Shown here in pieces: positions 42,745 to 51,464 of a DNA stretch of 64,000 nucleotides. How positions within the stretch are numbered: the first letter of the stretch is position 1; each line of letters begins with the position of its first letter. The notes below the pieces were generated by a model. The model worked only from the letters and a program-made list of their open reading frames with translations, was not told the origin of the DNA and did no database searches. Made by a program: the position numbers and the translations under genes. This DNA is from JAYODW01 sp038116745 (GTDB lineage: Bacteria; Pseudomonadota; Gammaproteobacteria; Ga0077536). The stretch spans positions 16,737 through 80,736 of the forward strand of contig JAYODW010000021.1 of NCBI GenBank assembly GCA_038116745.1, in the 5' to 3' direction.

Positions 42745-43869
42745 TCAGCGCACGCTGTGGGTGACCATGCGCGAAGAAAACCATCTGCCCATGAGCACCA
42801 GACTGAGCCCTGAGCAGGCGAAGGCCGGGAGATATCCAAACGCGTCAATCACCAGACCGAACGCGAAGACACCAACCCCCTGACCGAAGAAAAGCATGAA
42901 AACCCACAGCGCAACGGCTGTGCCACGCGCTTCGGAGGACAGCTCGGTCGCCTGCATCTGCATGGTGTTGTGGAGCAGGTAAAAACCGAATCCCGCGCAG
43001 AACAGAATCATCATGTTCAGCCACCAGAGCCGGGTCAGAACAAACGCGATGAAAGCCGCGCCAAGAAGACTCGAGCCCACCCGCACCATGCGTCGCTCGC
43101 CGAGCACTCGGACAATTCGGTAGACCGCAGCAGCGAATACCATGCCTCCCATCCCGTAACCGCTCAGAACGACACCGATGCGGGCATAGTCCAGAGTGAG
43201 CTCATGCCGCAGGTAAGCTCCCAGATAGGCGAGAACACCGAAGATCAGGAAGCCTTCCAGCGTACCCGCGATGATGATTTCGCGCGGCTGCCGCGCGGCA
43301 AACAGGCCGTAGTAAAGACGCAGAACGTCCTCCCAACGACGCCGGACGACGGCGCGGCCGGAGTCCGCCGGACGTGCCTGGCGCCAGAGCAGCAGAGCGA
43401 CCAGGCCACACGCCAGCGCCAGGAAAAAAAACACCTGGCGCCAGTCGAAATACTCAGCGGCCACACCACCAAGCAGCCCGCCGGCAATCTGCCCCAGAAC
43501 CAGGCCGTTGGTGTAACGGCCGATTACCGGCTGGCGGATCTCGGCCGGCACTTCATCGGCGATCCAGGCCATGGCCAACGGGATCGTTGCCGCCATCGCA
43601 ACGCCACAGGCGAAACGCATGGCGGCAAGAGTCGGCAGCGAATCCGACAGTCCACAGCCGGCCACGAACAGGGTCCCCACGGCCAGAGAGACGGCCACCA
43701 CTTTGAGCTTGCCGTAACGATCCCCGAGCGGGCCGAACAGGATCTGGCAGCATCCGTAGGGCACCGCAAAGGCGATCACGATGACGCCAGCTTCACCGAC
43801 AGTTCGTCCGAACTCCGCCGCTATCAGGGGCAGCAGAGGACCGGTCACCGTCATCACCGAAACCACCAC
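42745..43869 (-). CDS. MFS transporter
   Basis: A 374-residue major facilitator transporter. Seen: GPLGDRYGKLKVVAVSLAVGTLFVAGCGL, the loop 2-3 MFS motif, 11 to 12 helices and a basic central loop (RQARPADSGRAVVRRRWEDVL). The start at GTG 43869 cuts helix 1: in-frame hydrophobic codons (INFTIFLLAAVAFVVV) continue upstream to a TAA with no ATG, GTG or TTG in between. So the true start may be an unusual codon such as ATT, or the first helix begins partway. Substrate unknown; a drug or sugar efflux role is possible. Confidence 0.86.
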   Translation of the reverse strand: MVVSVMTVTGPLLPLIAAEFGRTVGEAGVIVIAFAVPYGCCQILFGPLGDRYGKLKVVAVSLAVGTLFVAGCGLSDSLPTLAAMRFACGVAMAATIPLAMAWIADEVPAEIRQPVIGRYTNGLVLGQIAGGLLGGVAAEYFDWRQVFFFLALACGLVALLLWRQARPADSGRAVVRRRWEDVLRLYYGLFAARQPREIIIAGTLEGFLIFGVLAYLGAYLRHELTLDYARIGVVLSGYGMGGMVFAAAVYRIVRVLGERRMVRVGSSLLGAAFIAFVLTRLWWLNMMILFCAGFGFYLLHNTMQMQATELSSEARGTAVALWVFMLFFGQGVGVFAFGLVIDAFGYLPAFACSGLSLVLMGRWFSSRMVTHSVR

Positions 43870-44092
43870 GAAAGCAACGGCGGCGAGCAGAAAAATCGTG
43901 AAGTTAATGGGAATTGCGGCGGGTCCTTGCGCGGGCGGCGCACCTTAATCCGATCTCCTGAGGAGAACAAGTAAGCGGCGCACCCCGGTCGCGGATCTGG
44001 GACACGGCGTTGAGCGAACACCGCCAAGCTGTTTCACCCCTCACGGATCTCCCTTCAGTGTGCGCAATCGATTAGACTCACGCCCAGCCGCC

Positions 44093-44998
44093 ATGGACCG
44101 CTCACTGGAAAAACTCGCCGTTCTGTTCGCCGACGTATCCGGCAGCACGCGCCTGTACGAACAGCACGGCGACGTCGTCGCGCGAACCGATCTCGCACAG
44201 GTCATCGAGCTCCTGCAGAAAGTCGCCGCAGGTTTCTCCGGGGAAACGCTGAAGACCATCGGCGACGAGATCATGTGTGCGTTTGTCGAGCCGGTTAAAG
44301 CGGCGCTGGCCGCCACCGAAATGCAGGCCGCACTGCGGGAGGCGAGCGAGCGCGGACAGTTCAAGATGGGCGTCCTGCGCATCAAGGTCGGCTGGCACTA
44401 CGGCGCGGTCGACTGGCGCGAAGACGACCTCATCGGCGAAGCAGCGGTGACGGCCCAGCAGGTCATCAAGATGGCCAAGGCCGATGAAATCCTGACCACC
44501 AAACAATCCGTCGACCAGATTCCGCCCGCACTGTTCCCGGAAGTGCACCCCCTGGAACACGTCCCCGCGGAAGCGTGGGATGGAGAGCTCCACGTTTACA
44601 AAATGCCCTGGGAACGCGGCGGCGACGAAACGCAGATGTTCGCCATGCCGCGCGCCATGAAGGCGGCACCTCAGGTGACAGTTCTGCTCTCCCACACCGG
44701 GCATCAGCTGCACATGGACAGCAAGCTCAACAGCTGCCGCATCGGTCGCGGCGTACAGGCCGACCTTCAGGTCAACGGCCGGCTGACCTCACGCCAGCAT
44801 GCAGAGATCACCCTGCGCAACGGACGGGTGACGCTCCGCGACGAAAGCACCAACGGTACTTTCGTGGTTCAGGAAGATGGGGCCCGGCGGCGTCTGCGTC
44901 GCGAGGAAGACATGCTGACCGGCCGTGGGCAGCTGGGCTTTGGCACCTGGCCCGACGAGGAACCTGCCGCCGCTGTCGCCTTCGAAGTACGTACCTGA
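44093..44998 (+). CDS. Class III adenylate/guanylate cyclase with FHA domain
   Basis: A 301-residue signalling protein. Seen: an N-terminal cyclase catalytic domain with LAVLFADVSGSTRLYEQHGD (first metal-binding Asp), KTIGDEIMCAFVEP (GDE motif with second Asp), and a C-terminal FHA domain CRIGRGVQADLQVNGRLTSRQHAEITLRNGRVTLRDESTNGTFVV with the SRxH and NGTFV signatures. Known: the cyclase makes cAMP or cGMP, and FHA binds phosphothreonine. No transmembrane segment is seen, so it is cytoplasmic. GTG 44060 is an alternative start. Thr-phosphorylation partners are not in the window. Confidence 0.9.
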   Translation: MDRSLEKLAVLFADVSGSTRLYEQHGDVVARTDLAQVIELLQKVAAGFSGETLKTIGDEIMCAFVEPVKAALAATEMQAALREASERGQFKMGVLRIKVGWHYGAVDWREDDLIGEAAVTAQQVIKMAKADEILTTKQSVDQIPPALFPEVHPLEHVPAEAWDGELHVYKMPWERGGDETQMFAMPRAMKAAPQVTVLLSHTGHQLHMDSKLNSCRIGRGVQADLQVNGRLTSRQHAEITLRNGRVTLRDESTNGTFVVQEDGARRRLRREEDMLTGRGQLGFGTWPDEEPAAAVAFEVRT

Positions 44999-45024
44999 GA
45001 AACAGCGCAGCTCGCGCCAGTCCC

Positions 45025-46254
45025 TCAGTCTGCAGTCCCGCCGGTGCGTGCCGCCACACGCCAGGTCGTCATTACGGCACATCCCAGGCACGCGGCGACC
45101 GCAAAAAACACCTCCGCGCTCAATCCGCGGTCCAGCATGCGGCCGAACGCAAGTGGCCCTACCGCAATGCCAGCGTCAAGGCCCGAGTAGACCACGCCGT
45201 AGACGCGCCCCGTCGCACCGACCGGCGCAGCGCGACGGATCAACAGGTCCCGTGATGGGCCTGACAGGCCGGATCCGAAACCCATCACCGCCATCAGGGA
45301 GAACGCCAGCATCGCCGGCAGCTGACCCGATCCGATCAGTACGGCAGCGCCGGTGGAAAGCATCAGCGCGACGGTGATGTTGCGTTCAAGATGCGGATTC
45401 CGGGCTACCCACCAGCCGCCGGTCAACATGCCGGCCCCGCTCGCGATCATGTAAAGCGTGATGCTCATGGCCGCTGTTGTCAGGGGCAGCCCGTAGCTGC
45501 CGCTGAAGATCACCGCAGCAAAACTCTGCACACCTCCCAGCGCAGCGGAAACGAACGCAAAAAACAGGAAACACAGCCATATCGCCGGTAATCGCAGAAA
45601 ACCGAACGTGCTTCCCGCGCTGTCGGCTGCGGGCGTCGCGGACGACTTCCCGTGCTCGGGCGCGAGGATGTCACGCCAGTAGAGCACCAGAGCCATTGCC
45701 GCCAGCGGCAGCAGGACAGCAACAAGCAGCGCGGTGCGCCATCCGAACGGCGCCGCGAGCGCGACCATGAACGGCGGCGCCAGCGCCCAGCCGATACTCC
45801 CGGCCAGGCCATGGATCGAAAACGCAGGCCCCAGGCGCACAACGCTCACGCGATGATTGAGGAGCCAGAAGTCGACCGGGTGGAATACGCAGTTGCCGAC
45901 GCCAAGCAGCGCCGCACCGATCACAAATCCGGCATAGCTCTGTGCGCCGGCCAGCACAGCCGCCCCACAGGCCAGACTGGCCAGACCGAGCTGCAGCACG
46001 CGCCGCGCGCCCCAGCGGTCGACCGCGAAGCCGGCCGCCGCCTGCCCCAGCCCCGAGACCAGGAAAAGAACGCTCATCACGAAGCCGAGCTGCGCGTAGC
46101 TGTAGCCAAACTCCGCCCGGATCCAGGGGAACACCGGCGGCAGCACCAGCTGAAAAAAGTGGCTGACCAGGTGCGCGAAGGAGACGACGCCGATCACCGG
46201 CACGTCCTGCCGCCGTCGCTCGGGCGCCAGCCCTGGCCATTCGATCGCCGTCAT
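45025..46254 (-). CDS. MFS transporter
   Basis: A 409-residue MFS protein with 12 likely helices. Seen: FAVDRWGARRVLQLGLASLACGAAVLAGAQSY (loop 2-3 motif D-R-W-G-x-R-R), a cytoplasmic middle loop (LYWRDILAPEHGKSSATPAAD), and GFGSGLSGPSRDLLIRRAAPVGATGRVYGVVYSGLDAGIAVGPLAFG in the second half. This resembles the permeases next to aromatic or organic acid genes, but the substrate is not identified. It converges on the cyclase gene. Confidence 0.88.
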   Translation of the reverse strand: MTAIEWPGLAPERRRQDVPVIGVVSFAHLVSHFFQLVLPPVFPWIRAEFGYSYAQLGFVMSVLFLVSGLGQAAAGFAVDRWGARRVLQLGLASLACGAAVLAGAQSYAGFVIGAALLGVGNCVFHPVDFWLLNHRVSVVRLGPAFSIHGLAGSIGWALAPPFMVALAAPFGWRTALLVAVLLPLAAMALVLYWRDILAPEHGKSSATPAADSAGSTFGFLRLPAIWLCFLFFAFVSAALGGVQSFAAVIFSGSYGLPLTTAAMSITLYMIASGAGMLTGGWWVARNPHLERNITVALMLSTGAAVLIGSGQLPAMLAFSLMAVMGFGSGLSGPSRDLLIRRAAPVGATGRVYGVVYSGLDAGIAVGPLAFGRMLDRGLSAEVFFAVAACLGCAVMTTWRVAARTGGTAD

Positions 46255-46340
46255 CAGTTAAAGCGCCTGGACAAGGCCGACAGACGTGTTCCGTAATCGG
46301 CGAAAGCCGATACGCCTGAGTCCGGGCTCGCCTTTCGCAT

Positions 46341-46751
46341 TCAGGGGTCGACCAGCGTCTTGCCATAAGCGGCCGTTTCTACGAGCGCGGTATCCAGAAA
46401 CTCCACGACCTGCGTGATACGCCCATCGCGGACCGTGAAGACAAACGCGTAATCATTGTCGTAGCGAAGTCCAAAAACCGTCTTTGCTGCCCCACGGCCG
46501 AGCACGACGACCCGCTCTCCCTCCGCGATCATTTCGTCGACCTGTACAACCAGATCGCCATCGATCTGTTTGCGCCAGGGCACGAAAAATTCGTTCACGA
46601 TCTGGTCAAGTCCGCGGTAGACGCCGGACACCGGTGTTGTGCCTTTGAGGTCGTAAACGATGTCGTCCGCAAAGAGCGCAAAGGCGGCCTCCGCCTCCCC
46701 TGCGGCGATATGGTCAAACCACTGCTGAACGATGGCTTTATTTCCGGACAT
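46341..46751 (-). CDS. SnoaL/NTF2-like protein
   Basis: A 136-residue NTF2-fold protein. Seen: VQQWFDHIAAGEAEAAFALFADDIVYDLKGTTPVSGVYRGLDQIVNEFFVPW, then VDEMIAEGERVVVLGRGAAKTVFGLRYDNDYAFVFTVRDGRITQVVEFLDTALVE. This is the SnoaL-like (polyketide cyclase-related) form, cytoplasmic. No catalytic residue can be assigned. It is one of five NTF2-fold genes in the window. Upstream of it lies the divergent quinone oxidoreductase gene. Confidence 0.85.
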   Translation of the reverse strand: MSGNKAIVQQWFDHIAAGEAEAAFALFADDIVYDLKGTTPVSGVYRGLDQIVNEFFVPWRKQIDGDLVVQVDEMIAEGERVVVLGRGAAKTVFGLRYDNDYAFVFTVRDGRITQVVEFLDTALVETAAYGKTLVDP

Positions 46752-46950
46752 CAGTTTTTCCTTCCCTCAGAGCACCAAAGAGGCTGCGCACGATAGCCTG
46801 CGCCCGAGGGCCGTGCCAGCCCCTGCCATGACACGCGGTGGCGCCTCCGCAGCGCCTGCGTCAGGCGGATTCTCGCTATACACTGCGCGCCTCCAGAGCC
46901 CGCCCGCAGCTGCGTCGGCTCTGTTCAAGAAAGCGGAACGGAGATATTCG

Positions 46951-47949
46951 ATGAAAGCCATGCTCAGCCTTGCGCCCGGAGGACCCGAAACCCTGCAGCT
47001 ATCCGACATAGAGAGTCCCGAACCGGGGCCGGAGGAGGTTCGCGTGCGGGTGCACGCCTGTGGCACAAATTACCCGGATACGCTGATGATCGAGGACAAA
47101 TACCAGTTCCGTCCGCCGCGACCGTTTGCGCCCGGTGGAGAAATCGCCGGCGAGATCGATGCCGTCGGCAGTGCGGTCACCGATCTGCAGCCCGGCGACC
47201 GGGTGATCGGCATGACCGGCTGGGGCGGTATGGCGGAGCAGGTGGTGCTGCCTGCCATCAAATGCGCGCGGATGCCTGAGGGTATGCCGTGGGACGAAGC
47301 GGCGGCATTCATTTTCACCTACGGCACCAGCTATCACGCCCTCAAACAGCGCGCAGCTCTCGCTGCGGGCGAATCCCTCCTGGTCCTTGGCGCCGCAGGC
47401 GGTGTCGGGCTCGCTGCCGTCGAGCTTGGCCGCGCCATGGGTGCTCAGGTGATCGCCGCCGCCTCGAGTGAGGAAAAGGTTGCGCTTGCGCGCGGTCATG
47501 GCGCGGTATCCGGGGTCGTCTACCCCCCGGGGCCGTTCGACAAAGATGGCGCCAAAGCGCTTGCCGGCCTGTTCAAGGAAGCCGCCGGACCGGCCGGCAT
47601 CGACGTGGTCTATGACGGCGTTGGCGGCGATTACGCCGAGGCTGCGCTGCGCGCCATTGCCTGGGAAGGCCGCTTCCTGGTGGTCGGCTTCCCAGCCGGC
47701 ATTCCGCGGATCCCGCTCAATCTCGCGCTGCTCAAAGGGTGTCAGATCGTCGGCGTTTTCTGGGGTTCATTCAGCGACCGAGAGCCGGGGATCAACAAAC
47801 AGAATATCGAGGAGCTGGTTGCCTTCTATGCAGCAGGAAAAATCAAACCGCATGTGTCCAAGCACTACCCGCTGGCGGAAGCGGGCCAGGCTATCCGCGA
47901 CCTTGCCGAGCGCCGCGCGCTCGGCAAGATAGTGGTCACGATGGACTGA
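46951..47949 (+). CDS. Zinc-independent NADPH:quinone reductase-like MDR
   Basis: A 332-residue medium-chain dehydrogenase of the quinone oxidoreductase type. Seen: MKAMLSLAPGGPETLQLSDIESPEPGPEEVRVRVHACGTNYPDTLMIEDKYQ, the Rossmann GAAGGVGLAAVELGRAMGAQVIAAAS, YDGVGGDYAEAALRAIAWEGRFLVVGF, and the ending LAEAGQAIRDLAERRALGKIVVT. No structural or catalytic zinc cysteines are visible, so it is NADPH-dependent quinone or enone reductase-like. GGAG before ATG 46951 sets the start; the frame extends upstream without family sequence. Confidence 0.9.
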   Translation: MKAMLSLAPGGPETLQLSDIESPEPGPEEVRVRVHACGTNYPDTLMIEDKYQFRPPRPFAPGGEIAGEIDAVGSAVTDLQPGDRVIGMTGWGGMAEQVVLPAIKCARMPEGMPWDEAAAFIFTYGTSYHALKQRAALAAGESLLVLGAAGGVGLAAVELGRAMGAQVIAAASSEEKVALARGHGAVSGVVYPPGPFDKDGAKALAGLFKEAAGPAGIDVVYDGVGGDYAEAALRAIAWEGRFLVVGFPAGIPRIPLNLALLKGCQIVGVFWGSFSDREPGINKQNIEELVAFYAAGKIKPHVSKHYPLAEAGQAIRDLAERRALGKIVVTMD

Positions 47950-47962
47950 ACCGATGCAGGCA

Positions 47963-47987
47963 GAGAGGGCGTGGCGCCGCCCCTCTC
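47963..47987. terminator. Hairpin between convergent genes
   Basis: GAGAGGG-CG and CG-CCCCTCTC form a seven- to nine-base stem (one bulged C) between the stops of the quinone reductase (47949) and an NTF2-like gene (48009). An AT-rich run follows about 15 bases later on the plus strand (CAAATAAAAATC), but it is not directly attached to the stem. A bidirectional terminator is possible. Confidence 0.42.
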
Positions 47988-48008
47988 CGCCGGACACTCA
48001 AATAAAAA

Positions 48009-48443
48009 TCAGAAGCCGTCGGGCAGCTCGTCCATGCGCAGCGCAATGTAGCGACGGCTCTGAAAAAACCACTCGCCGTCGACGTGCCGGTATTCGTCTT
48101 CGTAATAGCCTGCACCCATGATCTCGAGATTCTGGCGCCCGGCCCGCAGATCGAGATAGCAGCGGCCACTGGCTTGGTCAGTGCCTTTCATCTCGATGAC
48201 GTGATTGTGGATATAGGGCCGCGGCTTCATGCCCAGCGCCTGCTGAAACATGCTCAGGATTGCTTCCCGGCCGCTGACGGTCATGCTGCTTTCCGGCATG
48301 ACCGCGATAAAACTCCCATCCTCGGTAAATAAACCGGCGAGCCCGTCGATATCGTCCCGCCACACGCAATCACAGTAGCGCTGCGGCAGTGCGCGGATGG
48401 CTTCTTTGGCGGCCAGTTCGGCCACCTGCTCTTCTAAGGTCAT
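48009..48443 (-). CDS. SnoaL/NTF2-like protein
   Basis: A 144-residue NTF2-fold protein. Seen: EEQVAELAAKEAIRALPQRYCDCVWRDDIDGLAGLFTEDGSFIAVMPESSMTVSGREAILSMFQQALGMKPRPYIHNHVIEM, with the KEAIR...YCDCVWRDDIDGLAGLFTEDG pattern of SnoaL-4-type proteins related to hydroxysteroid dehydratase-like and polyketide cyclase-like proteins. Known: relatives act as dehydratases or isomerases. No catalytic residue is confirmed. It lies 130 bases from the divergent quinohemoprotein gene. Confidence 0.86.
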   Translation of the reverse strand: MTLEEQVAELAAKEAIRALPQRYCDCVWRDDIDGLAGLFTEDGSFIAVMPESSMTVSGREAILSMFQQALGMKPRPYIHNHVIEMKGTDQASGRCYLDLRAGRQNLEIMGAGYYEDEYRHVDGEWFFQSRRYIALRMDELPDGF

Positions 48444-48573
48444 GGTCTGTTCTCCCCCACTTGCAGATGTGCGCCGCAGTATACGCAGGCAGCACCGCTG
48501 CAGATCCAGCCCCCCGAAGTTGCACCTGTGGGGCTGCTTATAATCGACGCCACTTCATGCGGGAGATGCCCCT

Positions 48574-50421
48574 TTGCGTTTACAAATCTCAACCGGCCTG
48601 TGCCTTGCCCTGTTCTGCCTGCTGAGCCTGCCAAGTGCGTCTGCGGAGCCGGCCTCGGGCGGCGACCTGTTCAATGCCAACTGTGCGCACTGTCACGATC
48701 GCAACCTGCCGCGAATGCCCTCGCGCGCGGGGCTTAAGGAGAAAGACCCGAGGGACATCTACACTGCGATCAGCGCCGGCGTGATGGCACCCTACACGCG
48801 ACACCTGTCGCACGAAGATCGGCGCAGCATCGCGGAGTTCGCCGCGGGCAGGTCTCTCGGCGATTTTGCTTCGGGTAAGGCCGCCATCCCTGCCAGCGCC
48901 TTCTGCAGCGAGGGCCCGGCGCAGGCTTTGACGCATGTCGACAGCGGCTGGAACAGCTGGGGTAACGGACCAGGTAACCGCCGTTTTCAGGACAGCGCGC
49001 GGGCCGGGCTCGTGACCTCGGACATCCCCCGGCTGAAACTCAAGTGGGCTTTCGGCGTGCCGGCCGTCTCAACCATGTCCGGCCATCCGGTGGTCGCCGA
49101 CGGACGCCTGTTTTTCGGGACCTTCTCCGGTCTCGTGATTGCGCTCGATGCAAGCTCCGGCTGCGCCCTGTGGGCCTTCGAGGCCGATGCCGGGGTGCGT
49201 ACCTCGATCTCGATGGCTGAGCTTCCGGACGGCAGCAAACGTCTGTTTTTCGGTGACCTCAGCGGCAAGGTTTATGCGCTGGATCCGGACACGGGCAGCG
49301 CACAGTGGACCGTGCTTGCAGATCAGCATCCGCATATCCGCATCACCGGCACTCCGGTCTATCACGGCAGCACGCTGTTTGTGCCGCTGTCGTCGCTTGA
49401 AGAGGTTGCCGGCGCCATGCCGGACTATGAATGCTGCACATTCCGCGGTGGGGTTCTCGCGCTCGATGCCACCAGCGGTGCCGAACGCTGGAAGACCTAC
49501 ACGGTGGCGGAAACACCCTCAAAGCGCGGCAAAAATCCGGTCGGCACCCAGCTGTGGGCGCCCTCGGGTGCTGCCGTGTGGACCGCACCAACGCTCGATC
49601 CGGAGCGCAACCTGCTCTACATCGTGACCGGGGACAGCTATTCGGACCCGGCCGCGCCGGAGAGCGATGCGGTGATGGCACTGCGCATGGATACCGGTGA
49701 AATCGCCTGGACGACCCAAACGCTGGCCGGCGATGCCTACACCATTGCCTGCATGGATCCGGACCCTGCGGCGCAGGTTGCCTGCCCGGCGTCCAATGGT
49801 CCCGATCTTGATTTCGGCAGCTCGCCGGTGCTGGCCAAAGACAGCCAGGGACGAGCCATCCTCCTGGCGGGCCAGAAATCAGGCTGGCTCTTCGCCCTCG
49901 CGCCGGACAGCGGCAGCGTGCTGTGGAAAACCGAGGTCGGGCTCGGCGGCATTGTGGGCGGCATTGAATGGGGTTTTGCGGTGGACGATCGCAATGCCTA
50001 CGTCGCCATTTCTGGCGCCTGGGAGAAAGGGCCGGGCGAGGCCGGCGGCATCAGCGCGGTGCGGCTCGACGATGGCGCCATCGTCTGGAAACAGGCGCCC
50101 GCCCAGCACAGCTGTGACGGGCGGGAGCGCTGCAATACAGGTCAGCTGGCGGCGGTCACAGCACTGCCCGGGGTCGTGTTTTCCGGAAGCCTCGATGGCT
50201 ACCTGCGTGCCTACAGCACCGACGACGGCAAAGTGGTGTGGGAAGCTGACACCGCAGGAGAGGTCAAAACCGTGAACGGTATCGGCGCCCATGGCGGCTC
50301 GATCAACGGTCCCGGCCCTGCAATCGCAGGCGGCATGCTGTTCGTCAATTCGGGCTACGGCATGTGGAACAAATGGATGCCGGGCAACGCGCTGCTCGCA
50401 TTCAGCGTCGACGGACAGTAG
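48574..50421 (+). CDS. Quinohemoprotein dehydrogenase, PVA dehydrogenase-like
   Basis: A 615-residue exported quinohemoprotein. Seen: a signal peptide (LQISTGLCLALFCLLSLPSASA); an N-terminal cytochrome c domain with heme motif CAHCH at 37-41 and an M-P-S-R axial segment (RMPSRAGLK); then a PQQ beta-propeller (repeats such as GLVIALDASSGCALWAFEADAGVRTS, GKVYALDPDTGSAQW, GVLALDATSGAERW). The WNSWGNGPGNRRFQ opening of the propeller is typical of polyvinyl-alcohol dehydrogenase-like enzymes. The start is TTG 48574, with GGGAG nine bases upstream. Known: these enzymes oxidise secondary alcohols in the periplasm and pass electrons to cytochrome c. PQQ synthesis genes are not in the window. Confidence 0.92.
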   Translation: MRLQISTGLCLALFCLLSLPSASAEPASGGDLFNANCAHCHDRNLPRMPSRAGLKEKDPRDIYTAISAGVMAPYTRHLSHEDRRSIAEFAAGRSLGDFASGKAAIPASAFCSEGPAQALTHVDSGWNSWGNGPGNRRFQDSARAGLVTSDIPRLKLKWAFGVPAVSTMSGHPVVADGRLFFGTFSGLVIALDASSGCALWAFEADAGVRTSISMAELPDGSKRLFFGDLSGKVYALDPDTGSAQWTVLADQHPHIRITGTPVYHGSTLFVPLSSLEEVAGAMPDYECCTFRGGVLALDATSGAERWKTYTVAETPSKRGKNPVGTQLWAPSGAAVWTAPTLDPERNLLYIVTGDSYSDPAAPESDAVMALRMDTGEIAWTTQTLAGDAYTIACMDPDPAAQVACPASNGPDLDFGSSPVLAKDSQGRAILLAGQKSGWLFALAPDSGSVLWKTEVGLGGIVGGIEWGFAVDDRNAYVAISGAWEKGPGEAGGISAVRLDDGAIVWKQAPAQHSCDGRERCNTGQLAAVTALPGVVFSGSLDGYLRAYSTDDGKVVWEADTAGEVKTVNGIGAHGGSINGPGPAIAGGMLFVNSGYGMWNKWMPGNALLAFSVDGQ

Positions 50422-50433
50422 ACGGGAAACCCG

Positions 50434-50889
50434 ATGACACAGGCGATCTATTTCGATGACATCCAGCCGGGGGCCGAATTTCATTTCGGTCCCTATGTCG
50501 TCGATCGCGCGGAGCTCCTTGCATTCAATCAGCGCTGGGATCCCCTGCCGATCCACACCGACGAAACGGCGGCGCGGGCGCGGGGTCTGAAAACCCTTTC
50601 TGCCTCGGGGCAATACACCCTGTGCATCAAGCAGGCGATGCTTAACCAGGCCGCCTGGACTGATGCGGTGATTGGCGCGCTCGGCTTCGACGAACTGCGC
50701 TTCCCTCACCCGGTGTATCCGGACGACCGCATCCGCCTGCGTATTGAGTGCCTTGAAACGCGCGCTTCCCGCAGCAAACCGGATCGCGGGATCGTGAAAT
50801 TCCTTTTTGAGCTGTTCAACCAGGACGACGAACTCGTCCTGAGATATCTCGATACGGTGATGTTCGCCCGGCGCCCGGCGAGGGTCTGA
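50434..50889 (+). CDS. MaoC-family (R)-hydratase-like protein
   Basis: A 151-residue hotdog protein. Seen: VDRAELLAFNQRWDPLPIHTDETAARARGLKTLSASGQYTLCIKQAMLNQAAW, which contains the MaoC hydratase motif (D-P-x-P-x-H-x-D with Asp and His catalytic), then LGFDELRFPHPVYPDDRIRLRIECLETRASRSKPDRGIVKFLFELFNQDDELVL. Known: such proteins hydrate trans-2-enoyl-CoA to (R)-3-hydroxyacyl-CoA. It starts 12 bases after the quinohemoprotein stop in the same direction, so the pair is probably an operon. Confidence 0.9.
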   Translation: MTQAIYFDDIQPGAEFHFGPYVVDRAELLAFNQRWDPLPIHTDETAARARGLKTLSASGQYTLCIKQAMLNQAAWTDAVIGALGFDELRFPHPVYPDDRIRLRIECLETRASRSKPDRGIVKFLFELFNQDDELVLRYLDTVMFARRPARV

Positions 50890-50962
50890 AGCAGACCAGG
50901 CGCAGCCCGGGGCGCAAAGCTCTAGACTGTGGCGCGAATCCTACCGCGAGGACATCACGACC

Positions 50963-51445
50963 ATGAGCGACACAGATCTGGCAAGACAGATAGCGCGCCT
51001 CAGCGCAATCGAAGACATCAAGCAGCTCAAAGCGCGTTACTGCGCATTCTGCGATCAGCAGTACGACCCGGACGGTCTGGCCGGTCTGTTTGTCGAGGAC
51101 GGCATCTGGGACGGGGGTGCAGAATTCGGACGCCATGAGGGGCGTGCCGCTATTCACGCTTTCTTTACCAGCGCTTCGGGCAGCATCGTGTTCGCCGCGC
51201 ATCTGGTTATGAATCCGATCATCGAGGTCGACGGCGATACTGCGCACGGCCGCTGGCGCCTGCTGATGCCCTGTACTGTCAACAACGAGGCCGGAGTGCC
51301 TGAGCCACGCTGGCTGCTATCAGCCTACGAGGAACACTACGTCCGCGCGGACGGGCGCTGGCTGTTCCAATCGCTGCGCGTCGACAACCAGTTTTTTGCC
51401 AATCATCTTGAGGGCTGGGTCGCGCAGACGACAGCAAACGACTGA
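50963..51445 (+). CDS. SnoaL/NTF2-like protein
   Basis: A 160-residue NTF2-fold protein. Seen: IARLSAIEDIKQLKARYCAFCDQQYDPDGLAGLFVEDGIWDGGAEFGRHEGRAAIHAFFTSASGSIVFAAHLVMNPIIEVDGDTAHGRWRLLMPCTV, the ARYCAFCDxxYDPDGLAxLFxEDGxWDGG pattern of the SnoaL-4/dehydratase-like group that often sits in aromatic or steroid degradation clusters. It follows the MaoC gene by 73 bases and precedes another NTF2-like gene by 19 bases. Function unknown; isomerase or dehydratase is plausible. Confidence 0.87.
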   Translation: MSDTDLARQIARLSAIEDIKQLKARYCAFCDQQYDPDGLAGLFVEDGIWDGGAEFGRHEGRAAIHAFFTSASGSIVFAAHLVMNPIIEVDGDTAHGRWRLLMPCTVNNEAGVPEPRWLLSAYEEHYVRADGRWLFQSLRVDNQFFANHLEGWVAQTTAND

Positions 51446-51464
51446 ACTACCGGAGGAGGACACG

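Noticed and set aside
41697..42848. A 383-codon minus-strand frame over the alpha/beta hydrolase
   Set aside because: It is antisense to a gene with a clear nucleophile elbow and lacks family features.
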